Program-made: the position numbers and the translations under genes
Shown here: in pieces, positions 1 through 5,229 of the stretch
Layout of the letters: every line of letters begins with the position of its first letter
How positions within the stretch are numbered: position 1 is the first letter of the stretch
NCBI GenBank assembly: GCA_913061385.1
Contig: CAJXTM010000362.1
Coordinates: forward strand, 1-5,229
Length of the DNA stretch: 5,229 nucleotides
Reading direction: 5' to 3'
Source of the DNA: an uncultured Rhodopirellula sp.
GTDB lineage: Bacteria; Planctomycetota; Planctomycetia; Pirellulales; Pirellulaceae
The notes under the pieces: model-generated
Databases searched by the model: none
What the model saw: the letters and a program-made list of their open reading frames with translations, nothing else
Told to the model about the DNA's origin: nothing

Positions 1-49
1 ATCTACACGTAAGGAGTCGTCGGCAGCGTCAGATGTGTATAAGAGACAG
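1..49 (+). other. Illumina Nextera i5 adapter (sequencing artefact)
   Basis: This is library adapter, not genome. Positions 1-8 are the end of the P5 primer, 9-16 are the i5 index GTAAGGAG (known as S505/N505), 17-30 are the Nextera read-1 linker, and 31-49 are the 19-bp Tn5 mosaic end AGATGTGTATAAGAGACAG. Genomic sequence begins at about position 50. Any reading frame entering this stretch gains a false C-terminus that reads SLIHI. Confidence 0.98.
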
Positions 50-91
50 GATACGATGTGTCCGATTACGGAGTTCAGAAAGATCAAGCAT
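50..91 (-). CDS. Possible 5' end of a further operon gene, cut off by the contig end
   Basis: An ATG at 91-89 opens a frame whose 14 genomic codons read MLDLSELRNRTHRI before the adapter begins. It lies 163 bp past the stop of the coiled-coil gene, on the same strand. The peptide is hydrophilic and looks like the start of a helical protein. No clear Shine-Dalgarno sequence precedes the ATG. The same frame is open further upstream to 298, but that part is arginine-rich, overlaps the coiled-coil gene and looks non-coding, so the ATG at 91 is preferred. Too little remains to identify the product. From operon position I infer that it could be the missing C-terminal half of the Rad50-like ATPase, but nothing in these 14 residues proves it. 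Confidence 0.35.
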
Positions 92-254
92 GGAATCCAA
101 AGCCGTGGATTTTGAATTGGGAAAAATGTGAGAAGGTGAATTGAGCACTGCAGCATTCAGTTTGCACTCGCATACACCTAACCCTCGCCGCCTTCCAAAC
201 GTCTCAATTGTTGCGTGGGATAGCTGGGAAACTGGACGCGGACTGAAGGCCGCC

Positions 255-548
255 CTAGCCCTCTGCCGAATCGCTAACGCTGGTGGCCTCTTCGACACTT
301 TTCAACTCGCCGTTGATCTTGTCGAGCAAGTCTTGGTATTCGCTCCGCTGTTGTTCGTTTTCAGCCTCCATCTTTTTGAGCATTTTTTTCAATTCGTCTG
401 CATCGCTCGTTCCAAACTCATCTGTCGCCTGAGCCTGCAGCGTCTTAAGATTTTTATTTGCCGATTCGAACTCCGTCTCCGCTTTGATTCTCTGCTCGTT
501 GAGTGCTTCATACTCTTGCTTCAGTGCTTCGATCGTACGTGCAGTCAT
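255..548 (-). CDS. Small coiled-coil protein of unknown function in the nuclease operon
   Basis: This is a 97-residue, highly charged protein with no cysteine and no predicted membrane segment. Residues 3-44 and 49-87 look like two long helices rich in Glu, Lys, Gln and Leu, separated by a short Gly/Ser/Asp turn around EFGTSDAD (residues 44-51). This suggests a helical hairpin or a two-stranded coiled coil. The last ten residues are acidic and probably disordered. The start is supported by GAGAG at 556-560, seven bases before the ATG. The gene begins 26 nt after the metallophosphoesterase stop, so the two are probably co-transcribed. I do not recognise a named family. Given its place beside an Mre11/Rad50-like pair, it could be an accessory subunit or stand in for part of the arm missing from the shortened ATPase; this is inference only. 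Confidence 0.8.
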   Translation of the reverse strand: MTARTIEALKQEYEALNEQRIKAETEFESANKNLKTLQAQATDEFGTSDADELKKMLKKMEAENEQQRSEYQDLLDKINGELKSVEEATSVSDSAEG

Positions 549-555
549 ATCATTT

Positions 556-560
556 CTCTC
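556..560 (-). promoter_or_regulatory. Ribosome binding site of the coiled-coil gene
   Basis: GAGAG on the minus strand, within AAGAGAG, lies seven bases before the ATG at 548. It lies in the 26-nt gap after the upstream gene and supports this start. Confidence 0.55.
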
Positions 561-574
561 TTGGGCATTTTAAG

Positions 575-1600
575 CTAATTGGTTGATTCAGTAACATCGT
601 CAGCAAGCCGCATAATCTCTGCTGCGACCTGCGAGTCGAATTGCGAGACATTTTGCTCAAGGTAGGTAATCAGCCCGGCACCACTATCGGTCTTTCGTTG
701 GGTTAATTCTCGCAAATCGGCAATGAAAGCGGAACCGTCTGCGGGCCCTTCTTCCTCTGCGTCATCGATCACATGTGAGTGAAACACTTCATCGAACTGC
801 TGATGAGGCACACGCACCCATCGCGTCTCCCATGGTGTACCGGCCTGGGACTCAAAATCAAATGGCTCGATCGAATCATCGTTGATCACACTGGCGTTGT
901 TCGGCGGCACCACACAAACGACTGCGGGAATGTGTGCCCGCGATGCATCACTGCGGGCGCGGCGGGTTATATTACCTGCGGTGAGCCAATTTGTGCCGTC
1001 TTTCCGCACCGGATCCAATCGTCGGTGTACATGACCGTTAACAATCACATCGATACCGGGAATGAGCTTAGGGCGGATCCGCCCGGCTTCTTCGTAACCG
1101 GGGATCAAAATGTCGTGATGTGTAATCCAAGCAACAAGATCAGCCTGAGAAGGTGCACCATCACCGACAAATTCCTTGGGTAACCGTTCTCCCCAAACCG
1201 TTCCGCCCACAACGACCTTCCTCCCTTGGACCATTCCCTGCCAACGATCCTTCATCGATAGCAAACGCAAATGCCCACCAGCAAACAGGATACTCACCGA
1301 GTCATTCGGTTTTCGCGTATTCTCGCGAACGTCATGATTTCCGTGAATCGCGGGCAACGCGGGCCCATGAAATTCTGAGATCGTTTCAATAATACGAGCC
1401 AGCAGCCAATTCGGATTGTCTTGTGGCAGATGGAACAAGTCGCCGAGAAGAATCGGTTGCAGTTGTTCCTCACGCGCATACCGCAGGCACCAAGCAAATT
1501 TCTCGATTGCAACCTGCGGATAATCATCCTTGCGGTACCCTGGAACCCGAGCTTCCAAGTGAGGGTCACCAATGAACAGGAGTCCTTTTTTCTCAATCAT
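575..1600 (-). CDS. Mre11/SbcD-type metallophosphoesterase (putative DNA repair nuclease)
   Basis: This 341-residue protein has the full set of calcineurin-like phosphoesterase motifs in order: DPH at 12-14, GD at 53-54, GNHD at 87-90, HHD at 161-163 and GHVH at 189-192. In this family these residues bind two metal ions, usually manganese, and in Mre11/SbcD they cleave DNA ends as exo- and endonuclease. Residues about 1-230 form the catalytic domain. The C-terminal part, about 290-335, is helical and could be the ATPase-binding segment, as in Mre11; that is inference. The start codon lies inside the end of the ATPase gene (8-nt overlap, ATGATTGA), with GAGG six bases before the ATG, so translation is likely coupled and the subunits made in proportion. 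The protein is shorter than many bacterial SbcD proteins (about 400 residues) and lacks a long capping region, which suits phage-like or minimal forms. No catalytic residue appears lost. Confidence 0.93.
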   Translation of the reverse strand: MIEKKGLLFIGDPHLEARVPGYRKDDYPQVAIEKFAWCLRYAREEQLQPILLGDLFHLPQDNPNWLLARIIETISEFHGPALPAIHGNHDVRENTRKPNDSVSILFAGGHLRLLSMKDRWQGMVQGRKVVVGGTVWGERLPKEFVGDGAPSQADLVAWITHHDILIPGYEEAGRIRPKLIPGIDVIVNGHVHRRLDPVRKDGTNWLTAGNITRRARSDASRAHIPAVVCVVPPNNASVINDDSIEPFDFESQAGTPWETRWVRVPHQQFDEVFHSHVIDDAEEEGPADGSAFIADLRELTQRKTDSGAGLITYLEQNVSQFDSQVAAEIMRLADDVTESTN

Positions 1601-3239
1601 CCGTTGCCTCAGGCCTCTGCTCTTCCACGATGCGATCTTCCACGATGTGCTCGTGCGTGCCCGGCAGGGTCGACATCAATGTTGCCGGATCGATACGGCC
1701 GCCACAAGTCACACACTTGGGATGAACGCTCACAAATTCAGTAATGTCCCGTTCATTTTCCTGCACCAATACGCTTGCCTCTTCTACCTTGCCCTGAGCT
1801 CGCGTGAGCTCTCCGGCCAACGTACCCAACTGCTCCAGCACCATCTTGATCGGCTTTGGATCCCCGGGCGTCTCAATCGGTTGCAGCCCTTTCAAGAGCA
1901 GGACACGATGATCAAATCTGTCACTCTGACATTGAGCCTCCAGAAGTCTTCCGATCACCAACTCAAGCGGCTTGGTTGCCTCAATGACGGGCGGCGTTTC
2001 TAGCGAACGAATCACAGCCCACTTGGCGTCCACCAACGCTTGCTTCTCCACTGCAGCAGACAAACCCTCAATCGCCTTCGCAAGACCACCCGTGTCGTGG
2101 GAATGGGGAGGAGCCCGAAGGACGCCGAGGGTTTTGTTCGACTCATTGGCTGCAGCTTGGCACTCGATCGCTGCAACAAGCTTTTTGTAAACTCTCCGAC
2201 ACGCGTCGACTGGTTGCATTGCGGGAGGAGGGGCGAGCAGCGCACAACCTCTCGATAACTGCATTACACAATCCCGCCTGACCTGCGTATTTTCAATTTG
2301 CTCGATCAGCCTCTTAAGCGTGTCAGCAGGATGCTGCACAGGACAGGGAAGAAGAAGAGCGAGAGCATCGACGCGTGATGCTTCTGAGCCCCGGAGCCTC
2401 ACCAACTTGGCCGCCTTCACAAGCCAATCACGCAACGCCTCGCACCTAACAGCACGATCGCGCAGTTGGTCGGGAGTCGTTTTTGCATTGTCTAGTTTTC
2501 TGAGCACTCGCAACTCGCTGTGCCGACGCGTTACTTCACACCCAGCCACACCCAACTGCAGAATCATCGCCTTGATTTTCTGAGCTTTTTCGTGCAGCTT
2601 GTCAATTTTTGCCCCTAACTGCTCAGCTGTCTTCACCGATTCACTGATTGCTTCGATCGGTGCAAATGCTGCAATCCTGGCGACATTCGCCTTACTCTCT
2701 GCCACAAGCCGCTTAGCTTCTGCGCGTTTAGTCGTTGTGCGTGTGCGATGAAGATGCTGCATTTCAACCAATTTTGCAGCATCGGACCCAGAGGCAAAGA
2801 ACGCCGCAGCACGAGTCCCGCTCTCATTGAGAAGAAAGACCGGTGACTTCTGCTCACCGAAGTGAATATCGTACTCATTTTTGGACGCCCCAGTTTCTGT
2901 CACAACTTTGCTTAAACGCAAAGACTCATGCAGACTTTCCGGAACTCCCTGTCCGATCCGGTGCACGTCCTCACCGTTGATGTTGTATTTAACGGTCGAC
3001 TTTTTGCGCTCCCAAACGATCGTTTGGTCATCGTCAGTTTCCACCGTCACCGTACATACCTTCGCACCGTGCCGCATCACGTGCTTCGTCCGTCCATTTG
3101 CGGCCAAAATCTGCAGAGCCGCGACGAGTGCGGATTTCCCGCAGTTGTTTGGCCCCGTCAGCACAGTCAGCCCATCCGCCAACTCAATCACGGTCTTACC
3201 GTGAGACATGAAATTCTCGAGCGTGATCGTACGGATCAT
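1593..3239 (-). CDS. Rad50/SbcC-like ATPase, N-terminal half only, ending after the zinc hook
   Basis: This 548-residue protein begins like Rad50/SbcC/RecF-type ATPases: a LENFMSH strand at 7-13, then Walker A GPNNCGKS at 29-36 for ATP binding. Residues 126-150 hold FGEQKSPVFLLNES, which fits the Q-loop (Q130) and following segment of Rad50-like phage-type ATPases. A helical arm follows from about 160 to 500. At 509-512 is CVTC followed by two glycines, placed like the zinc hook that joins two Rad50 molecules at the arm tip. In a normal Rad50/SbcC a second arm, signature motif and Walker B would follow. Here the protein stops 36 residues after the hook with an acidic tail. I see no Walker B or LSGGE-type signature anywhere, so it cannot form a complete ATPase site alone. 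Residues 292-490 show about five degenerate repeats of roughly 40 residues with prolines. No Shine-Dalgarno sequence is seen before the ATG, but the Rad50-like N-terminus fixes the start. The overlapping nuclease gene gives a likely partner. The reading frame is intact, so this looks like a dedicated split form rather than decay. Confidence 0.9.
   Translation of the reverse strand: MIRTITLENFMSHGKTVIELADGLTVLTGPNNCGKSALVAALQILAANGRTKHVMRHGAKVCTVTVETDDDQTIVWERKKSTVKYNINGEDVHRIGQGVPESLHESLRLSKVVTETGASKNEYDIHFGEQKSPVFLLNESGTRAAAFFASGSDAAKLVEMQHLHRTRTTTKRAEAKRLVAESKANVARIAAFAPIEAISESVKTAEQLGAKIDKLHEKAQKIKAMILQLGVAGCEVTRRHSELRVLRKLDNAKTTPDQLRDRAVRCEALRDWLVKAAKLVRLRGSEASRVDALALLLPCPVQHPADTLKRLIEQIENTQVRRDCVMQLSRGCALLAPPPAMQPVDACRRVYKKLVAAIECQAAANESNKTLGVLRAPPHSHDTGGLAKAIEGLSAAVEKQALVDAKWAVIRSLETPPVIEATKPLELVIGRLLEAQCQSDRFDHRVLLLKGLQPIETPGDPKPIKMVLEQLGTLAGELTRAQGKVEEASVLVQENERDITEFVSVHPKCVTCGGRIDPATLMSTLPGTHEHIVEDRIVEEQRPEATDD
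1607..1610 (-). promoter_or_regulatory. Ribosome binding site of the metallophosphoesterase, inside the ATPase gene
   Basis: GAGG on the minus strand lies six bases before the ATG at 1600, within the last codons of the ATPase gene. Together with the 8-nt overlap it points to translational coupling. Confidence 0.5.
1621..1650. repeat. 15-bp tandem duplication near the 3' end of the ATPase gene
   Basis: Two adjacent 15-bp units share their first 12 bases (TCTTCCACGATG on the plus strand) and differ in the last three. In frame they encode the paired acidic pentapeptides in HIVEDRIVEE, residues 531-540 of the ATPase. This looks like slippage duplication in the tail beyond the zinc hook. Confidence 0.7.
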
Positions 3240-3550
3240 GACAAATGAAAACAGAAGTGCAAAATTCGAAAACAGACCAAACCCGAGTCTACTGACATAT
3301 GCTAAAGGTACCGCAAACAGGGTTTAGTATCCACTGTCCACGCGTCTCTGATGGTCATTTCAAGCAGAACGAAAAACACGAAGCGAGTGTTGGATAAAAA
3401 CCCAACCCAGACTCCCGAACTCCTCTGCCCTACTTACGCAGTCACCACCCCAAGCTGACAACAACGCGAATTACCTTTGCCTTAACCATCGCAGCCTCAT
3501 ATTGACGCAATGCACCTCTCGACTGGGCCAGTGACGTTTGTTGCTCACGA
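3240..3550. other. Intergenic region between the membrane protein gene and the repair operon
   Basis: There is no credible gene in these 311 bp. The region must hold the 3' end of the membrane-protein transcript and, unless the genes are co-transcribed, the promoter of the repair operon. I see no convincing -35/-10 pair; GATACT on the minus strand near 3328 is a possible -10 without a good -35. Weak hairpins are present. On the minus strand AACAC (3391-3387) pairs with GTGTT (3379-3375) and sits at the start of a T run reaching 3372. An 11-bp palindrome, ACTGG-G-CCAGT, lies at about 3521-3531. Neither is strong enough to call as a terminator or operator. Confidence 0.6.
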
Positions 3551-4594
3551 TCACGCACTCGAGATTGTGCGTGCCAATCGGACGAGCAAAATCGCGGAAC
3601 GAATAAAAACAATCAAGGCTACAAGTGCGAAGACCAATACTCCAGCGACAACCATCCAATCACTTCTGACACCCGCAGTGACACCCACGATTAAGAAAGA
3701 ATACACAAGACTCCCCAAAACCAACACAATGCTCAACCTACTGACGGACGCAGCGGATGACGCCAAATCAAACTGCCCGATGTACAAGGCGAGTTTTTTG
3801 ATGAACAAAAGAAAGCAGATTTCTCCGACCGGAATTGACAAATTGGTTAAGGCAGCAAAGCCCCCCGCAAAAACGACACTGACATTCCCACGCAGTCCAA
3901 CGCTATCCACCACGGTAAGTAAAAGCCACACGAGGTGCATTGATAACGCAACCTTAACGTACCCCTTGCCACCACTACCTCGCGGGACATACAGACACAA
4001 AATCTGACCAACAACAAATGCCACAACTCCGCCGAACCAAAGAAGCCCAACACCAATCAACACGACACCAGCGAACATAAATGAAGTGCTTCCCGAGCCA
4101 GTCACTCCAAACAGTACTGGCAACAAAACTCCACTGATGAAACAAATCAGCATCACGCAAATTGCATAGTAGCAAGTGAGCAGCCCCATTCGGGTTACCC
4201 TTAGGCCATCCTTATCCGACTCTCGCAGTAACACTTGTTCTTTTTCCGAAAGCATCGTTGGATGATAGGGATTGAGTGCTGAATCCTTCTGCTGTACGAA
4301 CTCAACCGGCCACGCGGACTCGCCTAGGTTGCTGGCGTCGTCCGGAACCCTGCATCCAGAATCGCTTGAACTGACCTGCCGGGTTGGATGATTTCCAACG
4401 GGCTCTACTGATTCCCCAAGACGTTTACTCAACAGACCTTTGACCCTGCTTGCCTGGCCCCATTGGCCCTCTAAACCCAAACGCACTTCCGTTTCCGGAC
4501 AAATCTTTGCGTCAACGGCAAGTTGCTTTAATTCTCCATGTGACAGGGGGCCCAAGGTTTCTGCACCGTCTTTGACAAACCATTCCTGTCCCAT
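3551..4594 (-). CDS. GYF_2-domain multi-pass membrane protein
   Basis: This 347-residue protein has two parts. Residues about 3-56 match the GYF_2 (DUF4339) pattern: EWFV at 4-7, GPLSHGEL at 15-22, W45 and a final GLL. GYF-type domains are thought to bind proline-rich peptides or other proteins. A polar linker rich in Ser, Glu and Asp follows, ending in NPY at 108-110, a motif often seen just before the membrane part of planctomycete proteins. Five or six hydrophobic stretches then follow, at roughly 137-163, 173-203, 213-233, 239-267, 286-309 and 313-341, so it should sit in the cytoplasmic membrane with the GYF_2 domain in the cytoplasm. The start is the ATG at 4594, preceded by GGAG with six-base spacing. 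A longer frame from a TTG at 4606 is rejected because that codon overlaps this ribosome binding site. No enzyme motif is visible and the specific role is unknown. It is 311 bp from the repair operon, so a functional link is not implied. Confidence 0.85.
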   Translation of the reverse strand: MGQEWFVKDGAETLGPLSHGELKQLAVDAKICPETEVRLGLEGQWGQASRVKGLLSKRLGESVEPVGNHPTRQVSSSDSGCRVPDDASNLGESAWPVEFVQQKDSALNPYHPTMLSEKEQVLLRESDKDGLRVTRMGLLTCYYAICVMLICFISGVLLPVLFGVTGSGSTSFMFAGVVLIGVGLLWFGGVVAFVVGQILCLYVPRGSGGKGYVKVALSMHLVWLLLTVVDSVGLRGNVSVVFAGGFAALTNLSIPVGEICFLLFIKKLALYIGQFDLASSAASVSRLSIVLVLGSLVYSFLIVGVTAGVRSDWMVVAGVLVFALVALIVFIRSAILLVRLARTISSA

Positions 4595-4600
4595 GATTTT

Positions 4601-4604
4601 CTCC
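4601..4604 (-). promoter_or_regulatory. Ribosome binding site deciding the start of the GYF_2 protein
   Basis: GGAG on the minus strand is followed by AAAATC and then ATG, an ideal six-base spacing. It selects the ATG at 4594 over the in-frame TTG at 4606. Confidence 0.75.
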
Positions 4605-4614
4605 AATCAAATAT

Positions 4615-4620
4615 GTTATA
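4615..4620 (-). promoter_or_regulatory. Possible -10 element upstream of the GYF_2 gene
   Basis: TATAAC on the minus strand resembles a bacterial -10 box and lies about 20 bases before the ATG, just ahead of the ribosome binding site. No good -35 box is found 16-18 bases further upstream, so the call is weak. Confidence 0.2.
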
Positions 4621-4910
4621 CACAACCGAACACCAAAGACAGCCAGACAACAGTGATCCGCAAACGCACTCACGAGGCTTCATTAGCAAATCCATTCCGA
4701 GTAAAACTCATCTCATCAATGGTGGCATGCATAACAACATCTCATGAACCATTACGTTAACAGATCCAAGATCGCAAATGTTTTACCGCTATGCGTGAAG
4801 ACTGCTCCCCCTCTACGTGCACCAACGACAGCCCGCAACAATCGCACCATTCATTGACTCCCTTCGTTACGGACAAACACAACAAGGCTCCACCCATATC
4901 GACACAGCAA

Positions 4911-4950
4911 CAACACTGAAAGACGCAACACTGAAAGACGCAACACTGAC
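4911..4950. repeat. 15-bp tandem repeat, 2.6 copies
   Basis: The unit CAACACTGAAAGACG occurs perfectly at 4911-4925 and 4926-4940. A third, partial copy starts at 4941 and diverges after nine bases. It is a minisatellite-like slippage repeat in apparently non-coding DNA. Confidence 0.9.
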
Positions 4951-5115
4951 AAGTGCGAGTCGAGAGAAAACCTCTGTGGCCAGTAAGGTAATGAATGAGC
5001 GATGCGAAAGAACGCTCGCGTGACGTGCTGGCGAGCACCTGTACATCCACTCTCTGCATCCGTTTTGCTGAACAACTCTCTGCCGAATCGGTGTTCACAA
5101 AATACGGCCTTATTA

Positions 5116-5142
5116 ACAAGCCGCAGACAAGCCGCAGACAAG
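5116..5142. repeat. 11-bp tandem repeat, about 2.5 copies
   Basis: The unit ACAAGCCGCAG occurs perfectly at 5116-5126 and 5127-5137, followed by ACAAG at 5138-5142. It lies in apparently non-coding DNA close to the contig end. Confidence 0.88.
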
Positions 5143-5187
5143 GAGGACGGAAATTACCCCTCACTCAAATTCTCCTTAGCGGAGTAT

Positions 5188-5229
5188 CTGTCTCTTATAC
5201 ACATCTGACGCTGCCGACGACTCCTTACG
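5188..5229 (-). other. Illumina Nextera i5 adapter, reverse complement (sequencing artefact)
   Basis: Positions 5188-5206 are the reverse complement of the Tn5 mosaic end, 5207-5220 the linker, 5221-5228 the i5 index in reverse complement (CTCCTTAC), and 5229 the first base of the P5 part. It mirrors the left end. Genomic sequence therefore stops at about 5187. Confidence 0.98.

Larger units (their letters stand above)
4621..5187. other. Region without a convincing gene
   Basis: Several short frames are open on both strands, but none has a credible start, family resemblance or normal composition. The longest, on the minus strand from 5164 to 4757, is full of cysteines that come from translating a tandem repeat. 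The stretch holds two small tandem repeats and a small hairpin, GTGCT-GGCG-AGCAC at 5025-5038. It is probably intergenic, with the next gene beyond the contig end. Confidence 0.55.

Noticed and set aside
29..298. Minus-strand frame of 89 residues at the left end
   Set aside because: It overlaps the coiled-coil gene, is arginine-rich at its start and ends in adapter-derived SLIHI. Only the part from the ATG at 91 is kept, as a possible gene start.
141..578. Plus-strand frame of 145 residues
   Set aside because: It lies opposite the coiled-coil gene, has no family resemblance and is rich in Phe, Leu and Cys as expected for the antisense of Lys/Glu codons.
2246..2258. LSRGC at ATPase residues 328-332 as a remnant ABC signature
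   Set aside because: It lies in the middle of the repeat region, far from the expected place, and lacks the LSGGE pattern and a following Walker B.
3510..4007. Plus-strand frame of 165 residues
   Set aside because: It is antisense to the well-supported membrane protein and shows no motif of its own.
4817..5023. Plus-strand frame with a LKDATLKDATL repeat, like a pentapeptide-repeat protein
   Set aside because: Only three units occur and they are explained by the 15-bp DNA repeat. The start would be GTG without a ribosome binding site, and the rest does not resemble the family.
4911..5142. CRISPR-like array
   Set aside because: The repeats are directly adjacent, 11-15 bp long and without spacers.
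4757..5164. Minus-strand frame of 135 residues with cysteine clusters
   Set aside because: The CQCCVFQCCVFQCCCC pattern comes from translating the 15-bp tandem repeat, and there is no supported start or family match.
1..5229. Terminal inverted repeats with a Tn5 end, suggesting a transposon or linear element
   Set aside because: The repeat also contains the Nextera linker, an i5 index and part of the P5 primer. It is library adapter, and no transposase gene is present.

Overview
The window looks like a short metagenome or draft-genome contig, probably from a planctomycete (Pirellulales/Rhodopirellula-like). This is an inference from three things: the style of the split Rad50-like ATPase plus metallophosphoesterase cluster, the GYF_2-type membrane protein with an NPY motif before its membrane segments, and sparse, loosely spaced genes with few clear promoters. 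No rRNA, tRNA or marker gene supports a firmer placement. Both ends (1-49 and 5188-5229) are not biological. They are Illumina Nextera i5 adapter with index GTAAGGAG and the Tn5 mosaic end, so the genomic insert is about 50-5187.

All credible genes are on the minus strand and read from right to left. From the right, 4595-5187 is a stretch without a convincing gene that holds two small tandem repeats. Next comes a 347-residue GYF_2-domain multi-pass membrane protein (3551-4594) with a clear ribosome binding site, then a 311-bp gap (3240-3550).

A compact DNA-repair-like operon follows. It starts with a Rad50/SbcC-type ATPase (1593-3239) that has a Walker A motif and ends just after a CxxC zinc-hook motif, so the whole C-terminal half of the family is missing. 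It overlaps by 8 nt an Mre11/SbcD-type metallophosphoesterase (575-1600). After 26 nt comes a 97-residue coiled-coil protein (255-548). At the left edge, 14 codons of a possible further gene (50-91) run into the adapter.

The most interesting inference is that the operon encodes an Mre11-Rad50-like nuclease in which the ATPase is divided at the zinc hook. The N-terminal half is present here. The C-terminal half (second coiled-coil arm, signature motif, Walker B) would be a separate polypeptide encoded downstream, possibly by the gene that starts at the left edge. The arm of the N-terminal half is also unusual: instead of an unbroken coiled coil it shows about five degenerate repeats of roughly 40 residues, most with a proline-containing turn.
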